Source: Algibacter mikhailovii (GTDB lineage: Bacteria; Bacteroidota; Bacteroidia; Flavobacteriales; Flavobacteriaceae). From it: DNA of 64,000 bases. The stretch spans positions 310,001 through 374,000 of the forward strand of contig NZ_BMWZ01000002.1 of NCBI RefSeq assembly GCF_014651495.1. The letters are read 5' to 3'. Position numbers and translations under genes: made by a program. The notes beneath the pieces are model-generated. The model worked only from the letters and a program-made list of their open reading frames with translations. It was not told where the DNA came from and ran no database searches. How positions within the stretch are numbered: the stretch's first letter is position 1; every line of letters starts with the position of its first letter. Below are positions 9,949 through 19,061 of the stretch, in pieces.

Positions 9949-10021
9949 TTGGCCCACTAGGGCTCGAACCTAGACTCTTTGGTACCAAAAACCAACGTGT
10001 TGCCAGTTACACCATGGGCCA
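9949..10021 (-). tRNA. tRNA-Gln (anticodon TTG)
   Basis: The 73-nt cloverleaf reads on the minus strand. The acceptor TGGCCCA pairs with TGGGCCA, with discriminator A. The anticodon stem is TTGGT/ACCAA around loop TTTTGGT, which puts TTG at positions 34-36. The T arm is CTAGG/CCTAG around TTCGAGC. The 3' CCA is not encoded. It is a single gene with its own promoter and terminator. Confidence 0.97.
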
Positions 10022-10038
10022 TTCATGTAATGAGGGTG

Positions 10039-10068
10039 CAAATTTAATATAATATTTTTTTTGCACAA
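10039..10068 (-). promoter_or_regulatory. Promoter of tRNA-Gln
   Basis: On the minus strand, TAAATTTG (10039-10046) is an exact -7 match. A TTG (10066-10068) lies exactly 19 nt upstream, the spacing expected for the Bacteroidota -33/-7 pair. The tRNA 5' end is 17 nt beyond the -7 element. Confidence 0.75.
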
Positions 10069-10249
10069 GTATTTTTTAAAAAATAATTATCAATTTCTAT
10101 AGCTTACCGAAAAGTCCTTACAAATATTCTCTGACGACAGCGTTCTCATCTATTTCAAAAACATGGAAAAACCCTTTTATGTTAAGACAAACTAAATAGT
10201 TACGTCTCATTTCATATTTATTGTTAAATTCGCCTCAGCAAACAAATTA

Positions 10250-13200
10250 ATGAAATACATGGCACATTCTGACTATAAAAAATGGAATACAATTTTAGGT
10301 TGGTTTTCTTTTTTAATAGCACTTATAACCTACAGTTTAACCGTTGAACCCACAGTTAGCTTTTGGGATGCAGGGGAATATATTTTAACTTCAGCCAAAT
10401 TGCAAGTAGGTCACCCACCAGGAGCGCCACTATTTCAAATGATGGGTGCTTTTTTCTCTATGTTTGCGTTTGAACCTTCTCAAGTTGGTTTTATGATGAA
10501 TATGATGAGTGCTGTTGCCAGTGCATTCACCATTTTATTTATGTTCTGGACCATAACACTTCTACTCAATAAACTAGTGGGAACAAATGGCGATTTACCT
10601 CAAGGTAAAGCCATAGCTATTTTAGGTAGTGGATTAGTTGGAAGTTTAGCATTTACCTTCACAGATTCATTTTGGTTTAATGCCGTTGAAACTGAAGTAT
10701 ACGCTATGGCAACGTTAATTATGTCTGCCTTGTTTTGGCTAGGTTTACGTTGGGAGCAGGATATGGATACGCCACGAGGTAATCGTTGGCTTATTTTAAT
10801 TGCTTTTATTATAGGTCTTTCTTTTGGAGTTCACTTTATGGGCTTATTGACCATTCCAGCCATTGGTTTACTCTACTATTTTAAAAACTACAAAACCATT
10901 ACCGTAAAAAACTTCATTATTGCAAACGTAGTATCGGTTGGTATTCTATTATTTGTTTTTAAGCTTTTAGCACCTAATATCTTAAAGATTTTTAGTGTTT
11001 TCGAAATATTTTTCGTGAATACCATTGGGCTCCCTTTTAACTCAGGATCCATTATTGCGGGCATTACGTTAATTGCTGTTATATTTTATGCTATAAAATA
11101 TACACGCCAAAAAAACTATGTGCATTTAAACACTGGAATTCTGTGTATTACCTTTATAATTATAGGATTTTCAACGTGGCTCATGCTTCCTATTCGCGCA
11201 AATGCCAATGTGGTGATTAATGAAAATAATCCATCAAGTGCACGAGAACTCTTGGCATACTACAATTTAGAGCAGTATCCTGAGACACACTTATTCTATG
11301 GCCCCCAGTTTACAGACCAGTACGCTTATTTAGATGACAACAATCCGTACATCGATGATAAACCAAAATACGAAAAGGACGAAGAAAAAGGCGAATATGT
11401 TGTTGTTAATGATTTCAAAAATGCAAGGCAGAATTACAACTCAAAACACGCTTCAATCTTACCCCGCATGTGGAGTAGCGAACATGCCGAAAACTATATG
11501 ATGTTTTCAGGTTTTTTAGATTTTAAATTAAAACCTGACTATCAGATGGAGAACGAACTCCGTTCGGCCGTTTCTAATTTCAAAAATGATGTTGCCCGAG
11601 GCAATGTAGATTATGAAGATTACAATGCCTTTTTAAAGAAGTTCAAAGATTATATTGATATTGAAAAACCCTCTTTAGGCAGTAATATTTTGTACATGTT
11701 TGAATACCAATTAGGTTATATGTACTGGCGCTATTTTATGTGGAACTTCTCTGGACGACAAGATGATATCCAAGGTAGATATGATAACCATGGTAACTGG
11801 ATAACTGGTATTAAACCTATTGACGAATGGCATCTTGGCCTTTCTCAAGATAATTTACCTAGTGATGTAATAAACAATAAAGCACGAAACACCTATTATT
11901 TACTTCCCCTAATACTTGGGCTTATTGGATTTTTCTTTCTATTTAATAGAGATAAAAATAGATTTTGGGTGATGTTGGTGTTTTTCTTATTTACCGGAAT
12001 TGCCATTCAGGTCTATACCAACGTACGTCCTTTTGAACCAAGAGAGCGAGATTATTCCGTTGTTGGCTCCTTCTATGTGTTCGCATTATGGATAGGTTTT
12101 GGTGTGTATGCCATTTATGATACCATTAAAAAATATATGCCAGAAAAACTTGCAGCACCAATAGTTACTGCAGCATGCTTATTATTGGTTCCGGCTGTTC
12201 TGGCGGCAAACAATTGGGATGACCATGATAGATCTGATAAATATACAGCCAAAGCTATGGCAAAAATGTATTTAGATTCTTGTGCTGAAAATGCCATTCT
12301 TTTTACCATAGGTGATAATGATACTTTTGCCCTGTGGTATGCTCAAGAAATAGAAGGTTACAGAACCGATGTTCGTGTGGTAAACACCAGTTTATTTCAA
12401 ACAGATTGGTACATAGATCAAATGAAGCGAAAAGCTTATGAAAGCGACCCAATACCGTCTCAGTTAACGCATGACTTATATAAATATGGCACTAATGATT
12501 ATATCATAATTCAACCTGTTATTAAGGATACCCTAGAGGTAAAGCAATTTCTAGATTTTGTAGGCAGTAATAACCCTAAAACGAAATATAAGTATGTACT
12601 ACAACAGCAGGGTGTTGATTTATCTAAGGTGCGAAGTCAAGATGCAAATGCAACCTATTTACCAACACCTTACCTTCGTTTGCCAGTAAACAAGGAAAAT
12701 GCATTAACATCGGGTACTGTAAAACCTGAAGATGCTGATAAAATTGTATCTCATATTGACCTAAAAGTTACAGGAGGTGCGCTTTACAAAAACAGATTAT
12801 TAATGTTAGACATTGTGGCGAATAATGAATGGAAACGCCCAATATATTTCACAGGTGGTAGCTTTGGTGATGATGATTATATTTGGATGAAAGACTATCT
12901 TCAATTGGATGGCATGTGTTATAAACTTGTTCCAATTAAAACCCCAGTTGATAGAGCAAACCCATTTGATATGGGACGTGTTGATAGTGATTTGATGTAT
13001 GAAAAAGTTAAGAATTGGGATTGGGGTAATAGCGGGAGTCCTGACATCTATCACGATGTTGAAACACGAAAAAACTCTATTACATACAGAGGGAATTTGG
13101 CGCGTTTAGCGGAACAGTTAATCAATGAAAACAAGCTGGATAAGGCAGAAGAAATAGCCGATATTGCTATGGATAATATGCCAATTGAATACTTTGGATA

Positions 13201-13570
13201 CTATACGCTATTAGAACCCTATATTAGTACCTATTATGAGGTTGGCAATAAAGAAAAAGCACAACGCTTATTTAAAGATGTTGCCAAGAAATATCAAGAA
13301 AATCTAGTGTATTATAGTAGGTTGAAAATTGACAAACAAGAACGTCTGTTCGAGGATATTTATACGGACATACAGCGTTACAAAGGCTTGGTTGATGTTT
13401 TAATTAAGTATGACATTGATTTTGCTGAAACTGAAGGAGACATCTTTAATAATTATTTAAAGTCATTCAGGCATTTTTATGGAGAAGATGAACCTGAACC
13501 CCAGGAGCGTATGGATAGTGATATCCCAGAGCGCGATGCATTACAATTAGAAAGTGACAGTTCAAATTAA
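10250..13570 (+). CDS. DUF2723 (GT117-type) multi-pass membrane protein
   Basis: The 1106-residue inner-membrane protein has a DUF2723 N-terminal domain that resembles GT-C glycosyltransferases. The run VEPTVSFWDAGEYILTSAKL carries an acidic DxGE motif in the first external loop, where GT-C enzymes hold their catalytic acid. About eight hydrophobic segments lie in residues 1-330 and several more at 540-660. The remainder is soluble, and about 930-1080 look like helical repeats (KLDKAEEIADIAMDNM, NKEKAQRLFKDVAKKY). The family is linked to sugar transfer onto proteins or glycans, but the substrate is not known here. A polysaccharide deacetylase follows 20 bp later. The start could also be the ATG at 10259. 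Confidence 0.85.
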   Translation: MKYMAHSDYKKWNTILGWFSFLIALITYSLTVEPTVSFWDAGEYILTSAKLQVGHPPGAPLFQMMGAFFSMFAFEPSQVGFMMNMMSAVASAFTILFMFWTITLLLNKLVGTNGDLPQGKAIAILGSGLVGSLAFTFTDSFWFNAVETEVYAMATLIMSALFWLGLRWEQDMDTPRGNRWLILIAFIIGLSFGVHFMGLLTIPAIGLLYYFKNYKTITVKNFIIANVVSVGILLFVFKLLAPNILKIFSVFEIFFVNTIGLPFNSGSIIAGITLIAVIFYAIKYTRQKNYVHLNTGILCITFIIIGFSTWLMLPIRANANVVINENNPSSARELLAYYNLEQYPETHLFYGPQFTDQYAYLDDNNPYIDDKPKYEKDEEKGEYVVVNDFKNARQNYNSKHASILPRMWSSEHAENYMMFSGFLDFKLKPDYQMENELRSAVSNFKNDVARGNVDYEDYNAFLKKFKDYIDIEKPSLGSNILYMFEYQLGYMYWRYFMWNFSGRQDDIQGRYDNHGNWITGIKPIDEWHLGLSQDNLPSDVINNKARNTYYLLPLILGLIGFFFLFNRDKNRFWVMLVFFLFTGIAIQVYTNVRPFEPRERDYSVVGSFYVFALWIGFGVYAIYDTIKKYMPEKLAAPIVTAACLLLVPAVLAANNWDDHDRSDKYTAKAMAKMYLDSCAENAILFTIGDNDTFALWYAQEIEGYRTDVRVVNTSLFQTDWYIDQMKRKAYESDPIPSQLTHDLYKYGTNDYIIIQPVIKDTLEVKQFLDFVGSNNPKTKYKYVLQQQGVDLSKVRSQDANATYLPTPYLRLPVNKENALTSGTVKPEDADKIVSHIDLKVTGGALYKNRLLMLDIVANNEWKRPIYFTGGSFGDDDYIWMKDYLQLDGMCYKLVPIKTPVDRANPFDMGRVDSDLMYEKVKNWDWGNSGSPDIYHDVETRKNSITYRGNLARLAEQLINENKLDKAEEIADIAMDNMPIEYFGYYTLLEPYISTYYEVGNKEKAQRLFKDVAKKYQENLVYYSRLKIDKQERLFEDIYTDIQRYKGLVDVLIKYDIDFAETEGDIFNNYLKSFRHFYGEDEPEPQERMDSDIPERDALQLESDSSN

Positions 13571-13589
13571 TCATTGATATGTTTAAGGC

Positions 13590-14243
13590 ATGACCTTAGC
13601 ACCTGTAAAAACCCCTGTTGTTGCAAAAAAAATGTTCCCAAATTACATTTGGGATATTCCAACGCAGGAAAAGGTGATTTACTTAACTTTTGATGACGGC
13701 CCAACGCCTGAAATCACGAATTGGACTTTAGATCTTTTAAATCAATACCATGCCAAAGCCACCTTTTTTTGCATTGGTGCCAATATTGAAAAGCATCCAG
13801 ATATTTTCAGGCGAACCATACTTGAGGGGCATGCTATAGGCAACCATACTCAAAACCATATAAAAGGTTGGAAAAACAACACGAAAGATTACTTAAAAAA
13901 TATTGCTGAAGCTAAAACGGTTATAGAGCACCAAAGGTTAAATCTGGGAGCTATTAAGTTTTTCAGACCACCATATGGTCAAATCACACCAAAACAAGGC
14001 AGACATCTTATCGCCTTAGATTATAAAATAATCATGTGGGATATTTTATCTTTTGATTGGGACCATTCCGTAGATAAAGAAACTTGTTTAAAAAATATTT
14101 TAGCAAAAACTACTCAGGGGAGTATTGTGGTGTTTCATGACAGTGTCAAAGCATCTAAAAACATGCAATACGCATTACCAAGAATGTTAGATTATTTTAA
14201 TGACAAAGGCTTTCGTTTTGAATCTTTACAAGATGCTATTTAA
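13590..14243 (+). CDS. Polysaccharide deacetylase family protein (NodB domain)
   Basis: The 217-residue CE4-type enzyme would remove N-acetyl groups from a glycan. The motifs are in order: VIYLTFDDGPTPE (catalytic Asp and metal Asp), the metal histidines in GNHTQNH, FRPPYGQ, SFDWDH and a terminal IVVFHDS. Little precedes the NodB domain and there is no clear signal peptide, so it may be cytoplasmic or exported by another route. It follows the DUF2723 gene by 20 bp and is probably in its operon, which suggests linked glycan processing. Length and motifs are complete. Confidence 0.9.
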   Translation: MTLAPVKTPVVAKKMFPNYIWDIPTQEKVIYLTFDDGPTPEITNWTLDLLNQYHAKATFFCIGANIEKHPDIFRRTILEGHAIGNHTQNHIKGWKNNTKDYLKNIAEAKTVIEHQRLNLGAIKFFRPPYGQITPKQGRHLIALDYKIIMWDILSFDWDHSVDKETCLKNILAKTTQGSIVVFHDSVKASKNMQYALPRMLDYFNDKGFRFESLQDAI

Positions 14244-14284
14244 TTGAACTCGTAACTTAACTTGCTACCTTTATTCAATTAAAT
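14238..14284. repeat. Inverted repeat spanning two convergent gene ends
   Basis: Perfect 11-bp arms ATTTAATTGAA / TTCAATTAAAT (14238-14248 and 14274-14284) are separated by 25 nt. Each arm contains the stop codon of one of the two convergent genes. It may act as a bidirectional terminator, but the arms are AT-rich and lack a clear U run. Confidence 0.4.
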
Positions 14285-14575
14285 GTATTCTTGAATTATG
14301 CCAATGAGAGCGTTAGCATCTTGCTCACCACTTTGGCGCCATTTCATTTCACCGCCTTTGTAGATAATAAGTGTTGGAAGTGTTTTTACCCGAAGAGCCT
14401 CAGCCAATTCTTGATTTTTTTCAACATCAATTTTTATCACCTTTGCCTTATCGCCTAGGGCAGCAGCCACATCCCTTAAGATTAAATGCATCTGCTCTGA
14501 TTGATCATTCCATTCCGTATAGAAATCTAGCAAAACTGGAATTTCAACATCTATAAGTTCCCCAAATTTTGACAT
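14279..14575 (-). CDS. Thioredoxin-fold protein lacking the CXXC motif
   Basis: The 98-residue protein has the thioredoxin fold sequence. LLDFYTEW is followed by the position of the active site, where the usual WCGPC is replaced by WNDQS. KIDVEKNQELAEALRVKTLPTLIIYKGG retains the cis-proline (TLPT). With both cysteines missing it cannot act as a disulfide reductase and is more likely a binding or scaffold protein. The length matches a single thioredoxin domain and there is no signal peptide, so it is cytoplasmic. It is downstream of and on the same strand as the phosphoesterase, but 145 bp away. Confidence 0.85.
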   Translation of the reverse strand: MSKFGELIDVEIPVLLDFYTEWNDQSEQMHLILRDVAAALGDKAKVIKIDVEKNQELAEALRVKTLPTLIIYKGGEMKWRQSGEQDANALIGIIQEYI

Positions 14576-14720
14576 ACTTTATTGTTTATTAGTCAAGTAC
14601 ACGTATACAAACCTACGTTTTTTTTTGAAATAATAATTTACATTTAGGTTCTATCTGTATTTAAGTCATGTATTTCTCTAAAATAAGCATTTTCTTCTTA
14701 ATGGCAAGTTATAATATTAA

Positions 14721-15956
14721 TTATGCTAGGGGCTTACCTTTCTTGAGTTCAATTACGGTTATTTCTGGCCATATCCCTACACGACCTGGAAAAGCTAAAT
14801 AACCAAACCCCCTATTCACATTAATATACTGCCCCATCTCTTTATATATACCAGCCCAATACTTATAACGCCATTTTACAGGACTCCATTTAAACCATCC
14901 CGGAATTTCAATACCAAATTGCATCCCATGTGTATGCCCACTTAAGGTTAAATGATAATGATAATCATCATTAATGATTTCTCTTTCCCAATGGGAAGGG
15001 TCATGACTCATTAATATTTTAAAATCATTTTCATGCACATTTCGAGCGGCTTTTTTTAAGTCGCCTGCCTTTTTAAAACCTCCAGCGCCCCAATTTTCAA
15101 CACCAACTAAGGCAATGCGTTCGCCGTTCTTTTCAAGAAATTTGCTTTCATTCAACAATAAATTAAATCCAATTTCTTTTTGAAGGTTTTTTAAATCCTC
15201 TAAGTTTTGATGTTTAGCCTCATCTGATTCCCATTTCACGTAATCGCCATAATCATGATTCCCTAGAACAGAATACAAACCATCTTTAGCCTTTAATTTG
15301 TTAAACACCTCTTTGTAAGGCACCAACTCTTCAGCCTTATTATTTACAATATCTCCTGTAAATAATATAACATCACTTTTTTGTTCATTAATCAAGTCTA
15401 CGGCATACTTGACCTTATCCAGATTATCAAAACTCCCCGAATGAATATCACTAATTTGGGTGAGTTTATAACCATCAAAAGCGTCCGGTAAATCCTCAAA
15501 ATTAAGGGTGTATTTTAATACTTTATAATTATACTTTCCTTTATAAATACCATAAATAATAGATGCAAGAGGAATAGCAGCAATACCTAGGGCCATCTTA
15601 CTAATAAAAGCACGTCGGGATGCAAAATAATTACCCTGAGCAGCATTACCCTCTGTAAAATATCTGTAAATGGCTTGCGGAACTCTAAATACATCTTCGG
15701 CAAACATAAATCCTAATACGATCATCTTGGGCACTAAAAGCGCTATAAAAAACCCAAAAGCATAGGCATGAACATGTGAAAACCCATTGCTTCTATCAAA
15801 ACCGTAATAGTTAAAAATAAAATTGAAGATAACCAGTAAGGTGATTAACCAATAAACCATTTGTAGCCAATTGTTCTTTACAACAGTTTTAAATGCTTGA
15901 AAGGCATAAAAATCAATAACCAAAAAGACCACAATAAAAATAATCCAACGTAGCAT
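14721..15956 (-). CDS. Membrane-anchored metallophosphoesterase (YkuE-like)
   Basis: The 411-residue protein has three N-terminal membrane segments (about residues 1-80). It then has a segment SRRAFISKMALGIAAIPLAS, which looks like a twin-arginine-type sequence followed by another hydrophobic helix. The calcineurin-like phosphoesterase domain follows from about residue 155. Its metal motifs are ISDIHSGSFD, FTGDIVNN, VLGNHDYG, LMSHDPSHWE and SGHTHGMQFG, all intact. The family includes phosphodiesterases acting on lipid or sugar-phosphate esters; the substrate here is unknown. Its promoter -7 element lies 14 nt before the ATG. Confidence 0.92.
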   Translation of the reverse strand: MLRWIIFIVVFLVIDFYAFQAFKTVVKNNWLQMVYWLITLLVIFNFIFNYYGFDRSNGFSHVHAYAFGFFIALLVPKMIVLGFMFAEDVFRVPQAIYRYFTEGNAAQGNYFASRRAFISKMALGIAAIPLASIIYGIYKGKYNYKVLKYTLNFEDLPDAFDGYKLTQISDIHSGSFDNLDKVKYAVDLINEQKSDVILFTGDIVNNKAEELVPYKEVFNKLKAKDGLYSVLGNHDYGDYVKWESDEAKHQNLEDLKNLQKEIGFNLLLNESKFLEKNGERIALVGVENWGAGGFKKAGDLKKAARNVHENDFKILMSHDPSHWEREIINDDYHYHLTLSGHTHGMQFGIEIPGWFKWSPVKWRYKYWAGIYKEMGQYINVNRGFGYLAFPGRVGIWPEITVIELKKGKPLA

Positions 15957-15970
15957 ATTTCTTTTTTACT

Positions 15971-15978
15971 CAAATATA
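15971..15978 (-). promoter_or_regulatory. -7 element upstream of the metallophosphoesterase gene
   Basis: TATATTTG on the minus strand is an exact TAnnTTTG match, 14 nt before the ATG. The predicted leader is very short. Confidence 0.55.
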
Positions 15979-16096
15979 GGCGTATTCTATTCCATAATCT
16001 GTTCACTTATTTTTATTTAACTAATTGTTAAGAATTCAAGCCATCCATTTTTAAAATCCAGCTATGTATTGACTGTTTTAAACGATTAACTTTTTG

Positions 16097-16104
16097 TAGC
16101 TTTG
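16097..16104 (+). promoter_or_regulatory. -7 element of the polA promoter
   Basis: TAGCTTTG is an exact TAnnTTTG match. It overlaps the in-frame TTG at 16102, which therefore cannot be the polA start. Transcription should begin near 16110, upstream of the ATG at 16126. Confidence 0.65.
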
Positions 16105-16125
16105 GTTTCTATCAAAACAATCAAC

Positions 16126-18984
16126 ATGTCAGATCAAAAACGCCTTTTTTTAGTAGATGCTTATGCTTTGATTTTTCGAGGCTATTATGCTTTTATTAAA
16201 AATCCTAGAATTAATTCAAAAGGGGAAGATACCTCAGCCATCATGGGCTTTATGAATTCTTTATTAGATGTTATTAAACGTGAACGTCCAGATCATTTGG
16301 CCGTATGTTTTGATAAAGGCGGTAGTGCTGATCGTGTAGAAATGTATGAAGCTTATAAGGCTAATAGAGATGAAACACCTGAGGGCATTAAAACCGCTGT
16401 ACCTTATATTTATGAGATTTTAAAAGCCATGCACATTCCTATTATGGTAAAAGAAGGATATGAAGCAGATGATGTTATAGGAACCCTTTCTAAACAGGCT
16501 GAAAAAGCAGGTTATAAAACCTTTATGGTTACGCCTGATAAAGATTTTGCACAGCTAGTTTCAGAAAATATTTTCATGTACCGCCCTGTTTTTGGTGGAG
16601 GCTATGAAACTTGGGGTATTCCTGAAGTTCAGAAAAAATTTGAAGTAGAAGACCCTTTACAAGTTATTGATTATCTAGGCATGATGGGAGATGCCAGTGA
16701 TAATATCCCTGGGTTACCCGGTGTTGGAGACAAAACGGCTAAGAAATTCATAGCACAATTTGGTAGTATGGAAGGGCTGCTTGCCAATACAGACCAGCTA
16801 AAAGGAAAAATGAAAGAAAAAGTAGAAGCTAATGGTGAGCTAGGTATACTTTCAAAACAATTAGCTACTATTATGCTTGATGTTCCCGTAGAATTTGACG
16901 CCAAGAATTTTGAGTTAGACCAACCCGATATCCCGAAAGTGACGGAGATATTTCAAAAATTAGAATTTAGACGTTTAATAGATAATTTTACAAAAACGTT
17001 TTCAGCGGCAGCAACTGCAACTGAAACACCATCAGCAGAAACAACTAAACCAATATCGTCCGCTGAAAAGAATGCACCCAATACTACGCCTACATCGGCA
17101 GGTGCTGGACAATTTTCATTATTTGGAGCAGACCCCACTAATGAATCTGAGGCCATTTCAAATGCTGGTAGAAAGACGGCTGCGTCTACTTCTCATTTTT
17201 ATCAAAGTGTAGCCCCCGGTATGGCAACCAAACTATTTGTTAAGAATTTAATGAATCAATCTACGGTATGTTTTGACACTGAAACTACGGGATTAAATCC
17301 ATTAACAGCAGAATTAGTTGGCATCGCTTTTTCTTGGGAAGTTGGAAAAGGTTTTTATATGCCATTTCCTGATGACAAAAATGAAGCCCAAGAATTAATT
17401 GAATTAATACGCCCCTTTTTTGAAAGCGAAAACATCGAAAAAGTAGGTCAGAATTTAAAATATGACATCAAAGTTTTAGCAAAATATAATATTACGGTTA
17501 AAGGTAAATTATTTGACACCATGCTTGCGCATTATTTGATTAATCCAGATATGCGGCACAATATGGACGTCTTGGCAGAAACCTATTTGAACTATACTCC
17601 TATTTCTATTACCGAACTGATAGGTAAAAAAGGGAAGAATCAATTATCCATGCGTGAAGTCCCGCTAGAAAAGCAAACTGAATATGCCGTTGAAGATGCA
17701 GATATCACATTACAATTAAAAGAACTTTTTAAAAACGAATTAGGCGAAGCTAACACCCAAAAACTATTTGATGATATTGAAATTCCATTATTAAGGGTCT
17801 TAGCTGCTATGGAATTGGAAGGTATTAATTTAGATAAGAATTTCTTAAATAAACTGTCTGAAGAATTAAATACGGACATTTTAAATCTTGAAAAAAACAT
17901 TTACGAAGCTGCCGGTGAAGAGTTTAATATTGCCTCACCAAAACAGCTAGGTCTGGTTTTATTTGAAAAAATGAAATTGGTTGAAAAACCCAAAAAGACC
18001 AAAACCGGACAATACAAAACAGGTGAGGACATTTTGAGTTATTTAGCCAAAGACCATGAAATAATTCGAAACATATTAGATTTCAGAGGGTTATCAAAAC
18101 TTAAAAGCACGTATGTAGATGCCCTTCCGCTCCAAGTTGAAGAAGCTACGGGACGTGTACATACAGATTATATGCAAACTGTTGCAGCCACAGGACGCTT
18201 AAGCAGTAATAACCCTAACTTACAAAATATTCCTATTAGAACAGCGCGTGGGCGTCAAGTTAGAAAGGCATTTATCCCTCGTGATGAAAACCACACCTTA
18301 CTAGCTGCGGATTACTCGCAAATAGAGTTGCGTATTATTGCCGCATTAAGTCAGGAAGAGACCATGATTTCTGCTTTTAAAAATGGCGAAGACATTCATG
18401 CTTCTACGGCCTCTAAAGTGTTTAATGTAGCCCTTGAAGACGTCACGCGAGAACAACGTAGTCATGCAAAAACGGTCAATTTTGGAATTATTTACGGTGT
18501 TTCAGCATTTGGATTGAGTAATCAAACAGATTTGTCTAGAAGTGAATCTAAAGAATTAATTGACACCTATTACGCCACATATCCTAAACTTCGCGCTTAT
18601 ATGAGTAATCAAGTCGATTTTGCTCGAGATAATGGCTATGTCCAAACCGTTTTAGGCCGTCGCCGTTATTTAAAGGATATTAATTCTAGAAATGCTCTAG
18701 TTCGTGGCGCCGCAGAGCGTAATGCAGTCAATGCACCAATACAAGGTAGTGCTGCAGATATTATAAAGATTGCCATGATTAATATTTACAATAAACTTCA
18801 AGAAGGACAGTTTAAAACCAAAATGCTCCTACAAGTTCATGATGAATTGGTGTTTGATGTTTACAAGCCTGAGCTCGAAACCATCAAAACTTTAGTTAAA
18901 ACTGAAATGGAGAATGCCTTTACATTGGATGTTCCATTAGATGTTGAATTGGACACTGGCGATAATTGGCTAGAAGCGCATTAG
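16126..18984 (+). CDS. polA: DNA polymerase I
   Basis: The 952-residue protein is counted from ATG 16126 (MSDQKRLFLVDAYALIFRGYY). An in-frame TTG 24 nt upstream is rejected because it lies in the -7 element. The 5' nuclease domain (1-290) has YEADDVIGTLS and the GLPGVGDKTA helix-hairpin-helix. A low-complexity linker rich in Ala/Thr/Pro follows at about 295-350. The 3'-5' exonuclease is intact (D384 and E386 in FDTETTGLNP). The polymerase domain has motif A with D729 (AADYSQIELRI), motif B (RSHAKTVNFGIIYGVSAFG) and motif C (QVHDELVFDV, D906). It functions in repair and Okazaki fragment processing. The glycosyltransferase genes begin about 80 bp downstream. Confidence 0.98.
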   Translation: MSDQKRLFLVDAYALIFRGYYAFIKNPRINSKGEDTSAIMGFMNSLLDVIKRERPDHLAVCFDKGGSADRVEMYEAYKANRDETPEGIKTAVPYIYEILKAMHIPIMVKEGYEADDVIGTLSKQAEKAGYKTFMVTPDKDFAQLVSENIFMYRPVFGGGYETWGIPEVQKKFEVEDPLQVIDYLGMMGDASDNIPGLPGVGDKTAKKFIAQFGSMEGLLANTDQLKGKMKEKVEANGELGILSKQLATIMLDVPVEFDAKNFELDQPDIPKVTEIFQKLEFRRLIDNFTKTFSAAATATETPSAETTKPISSAEKNAPNTTPTSAGAGQFSLFGADPTNESEAISNAGRKTAASTSHFYQSVAPGMATKLFVKNLMNQSTVCFDTETTGLNPLTAELVGIAFSWEVGKGFYMPFPDDKNEAQELIELIRPFFESENIEKVGQNLKYDIKVLAKYNITVKGKLFDTMLAHYLINPDMRHNMDVLAETYLNYTPISITELIGKKGKNQLSMREVPLEKQTEYAVEDADITLQLKELFKNELGEANTQKLFDDIEIPLLRVLAAMELEGINLDKNFLNKLSEELNTDILNLEKNIYEAAGEEFNIASPKQLGLVLFEKMKLVEKPKKTKTGQYKTGEDILSYLAKDHEIIRNILDFRGLSKLKSTYVDALPLQVEEATGRVHTDYMQTVAATGRLSSNNPNLQNIPIRTARGRQVRKAFIPRDENHTLLAADYSQIELRIIAALSQEETMISAFKNGEDIHASTASKVFNVALEDVTREQRSHAKTVNFGIIYGVSAFGLSNQTDLSRSESKELIDTYYATYPKLRAYMSNQVDFARDNGYVQTVLGRRRYLKDINSRNALVRGAAERNAVNAPIQGSAADIIKIAMINIYNKLQEGQFKTKMLLQVHDELVFDVYKPELETIKTLVKTEMENAFTLDVPLDVELDTGDNWLEAH

Positions 18985-19061
18985 TTTTTAATCCACTAAA
19001 AAAACAATACCTTTGAATTCGTTTAGCACTGTTTTTAAGCGACTCATTATAGTTAGTTCCA

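Noticed and set aside
10039-10068. CRISPR-like short repeats in AT-rich gaps
   Set aside because: No direct repeats with regular spacers are present here or elsewhere in the window.
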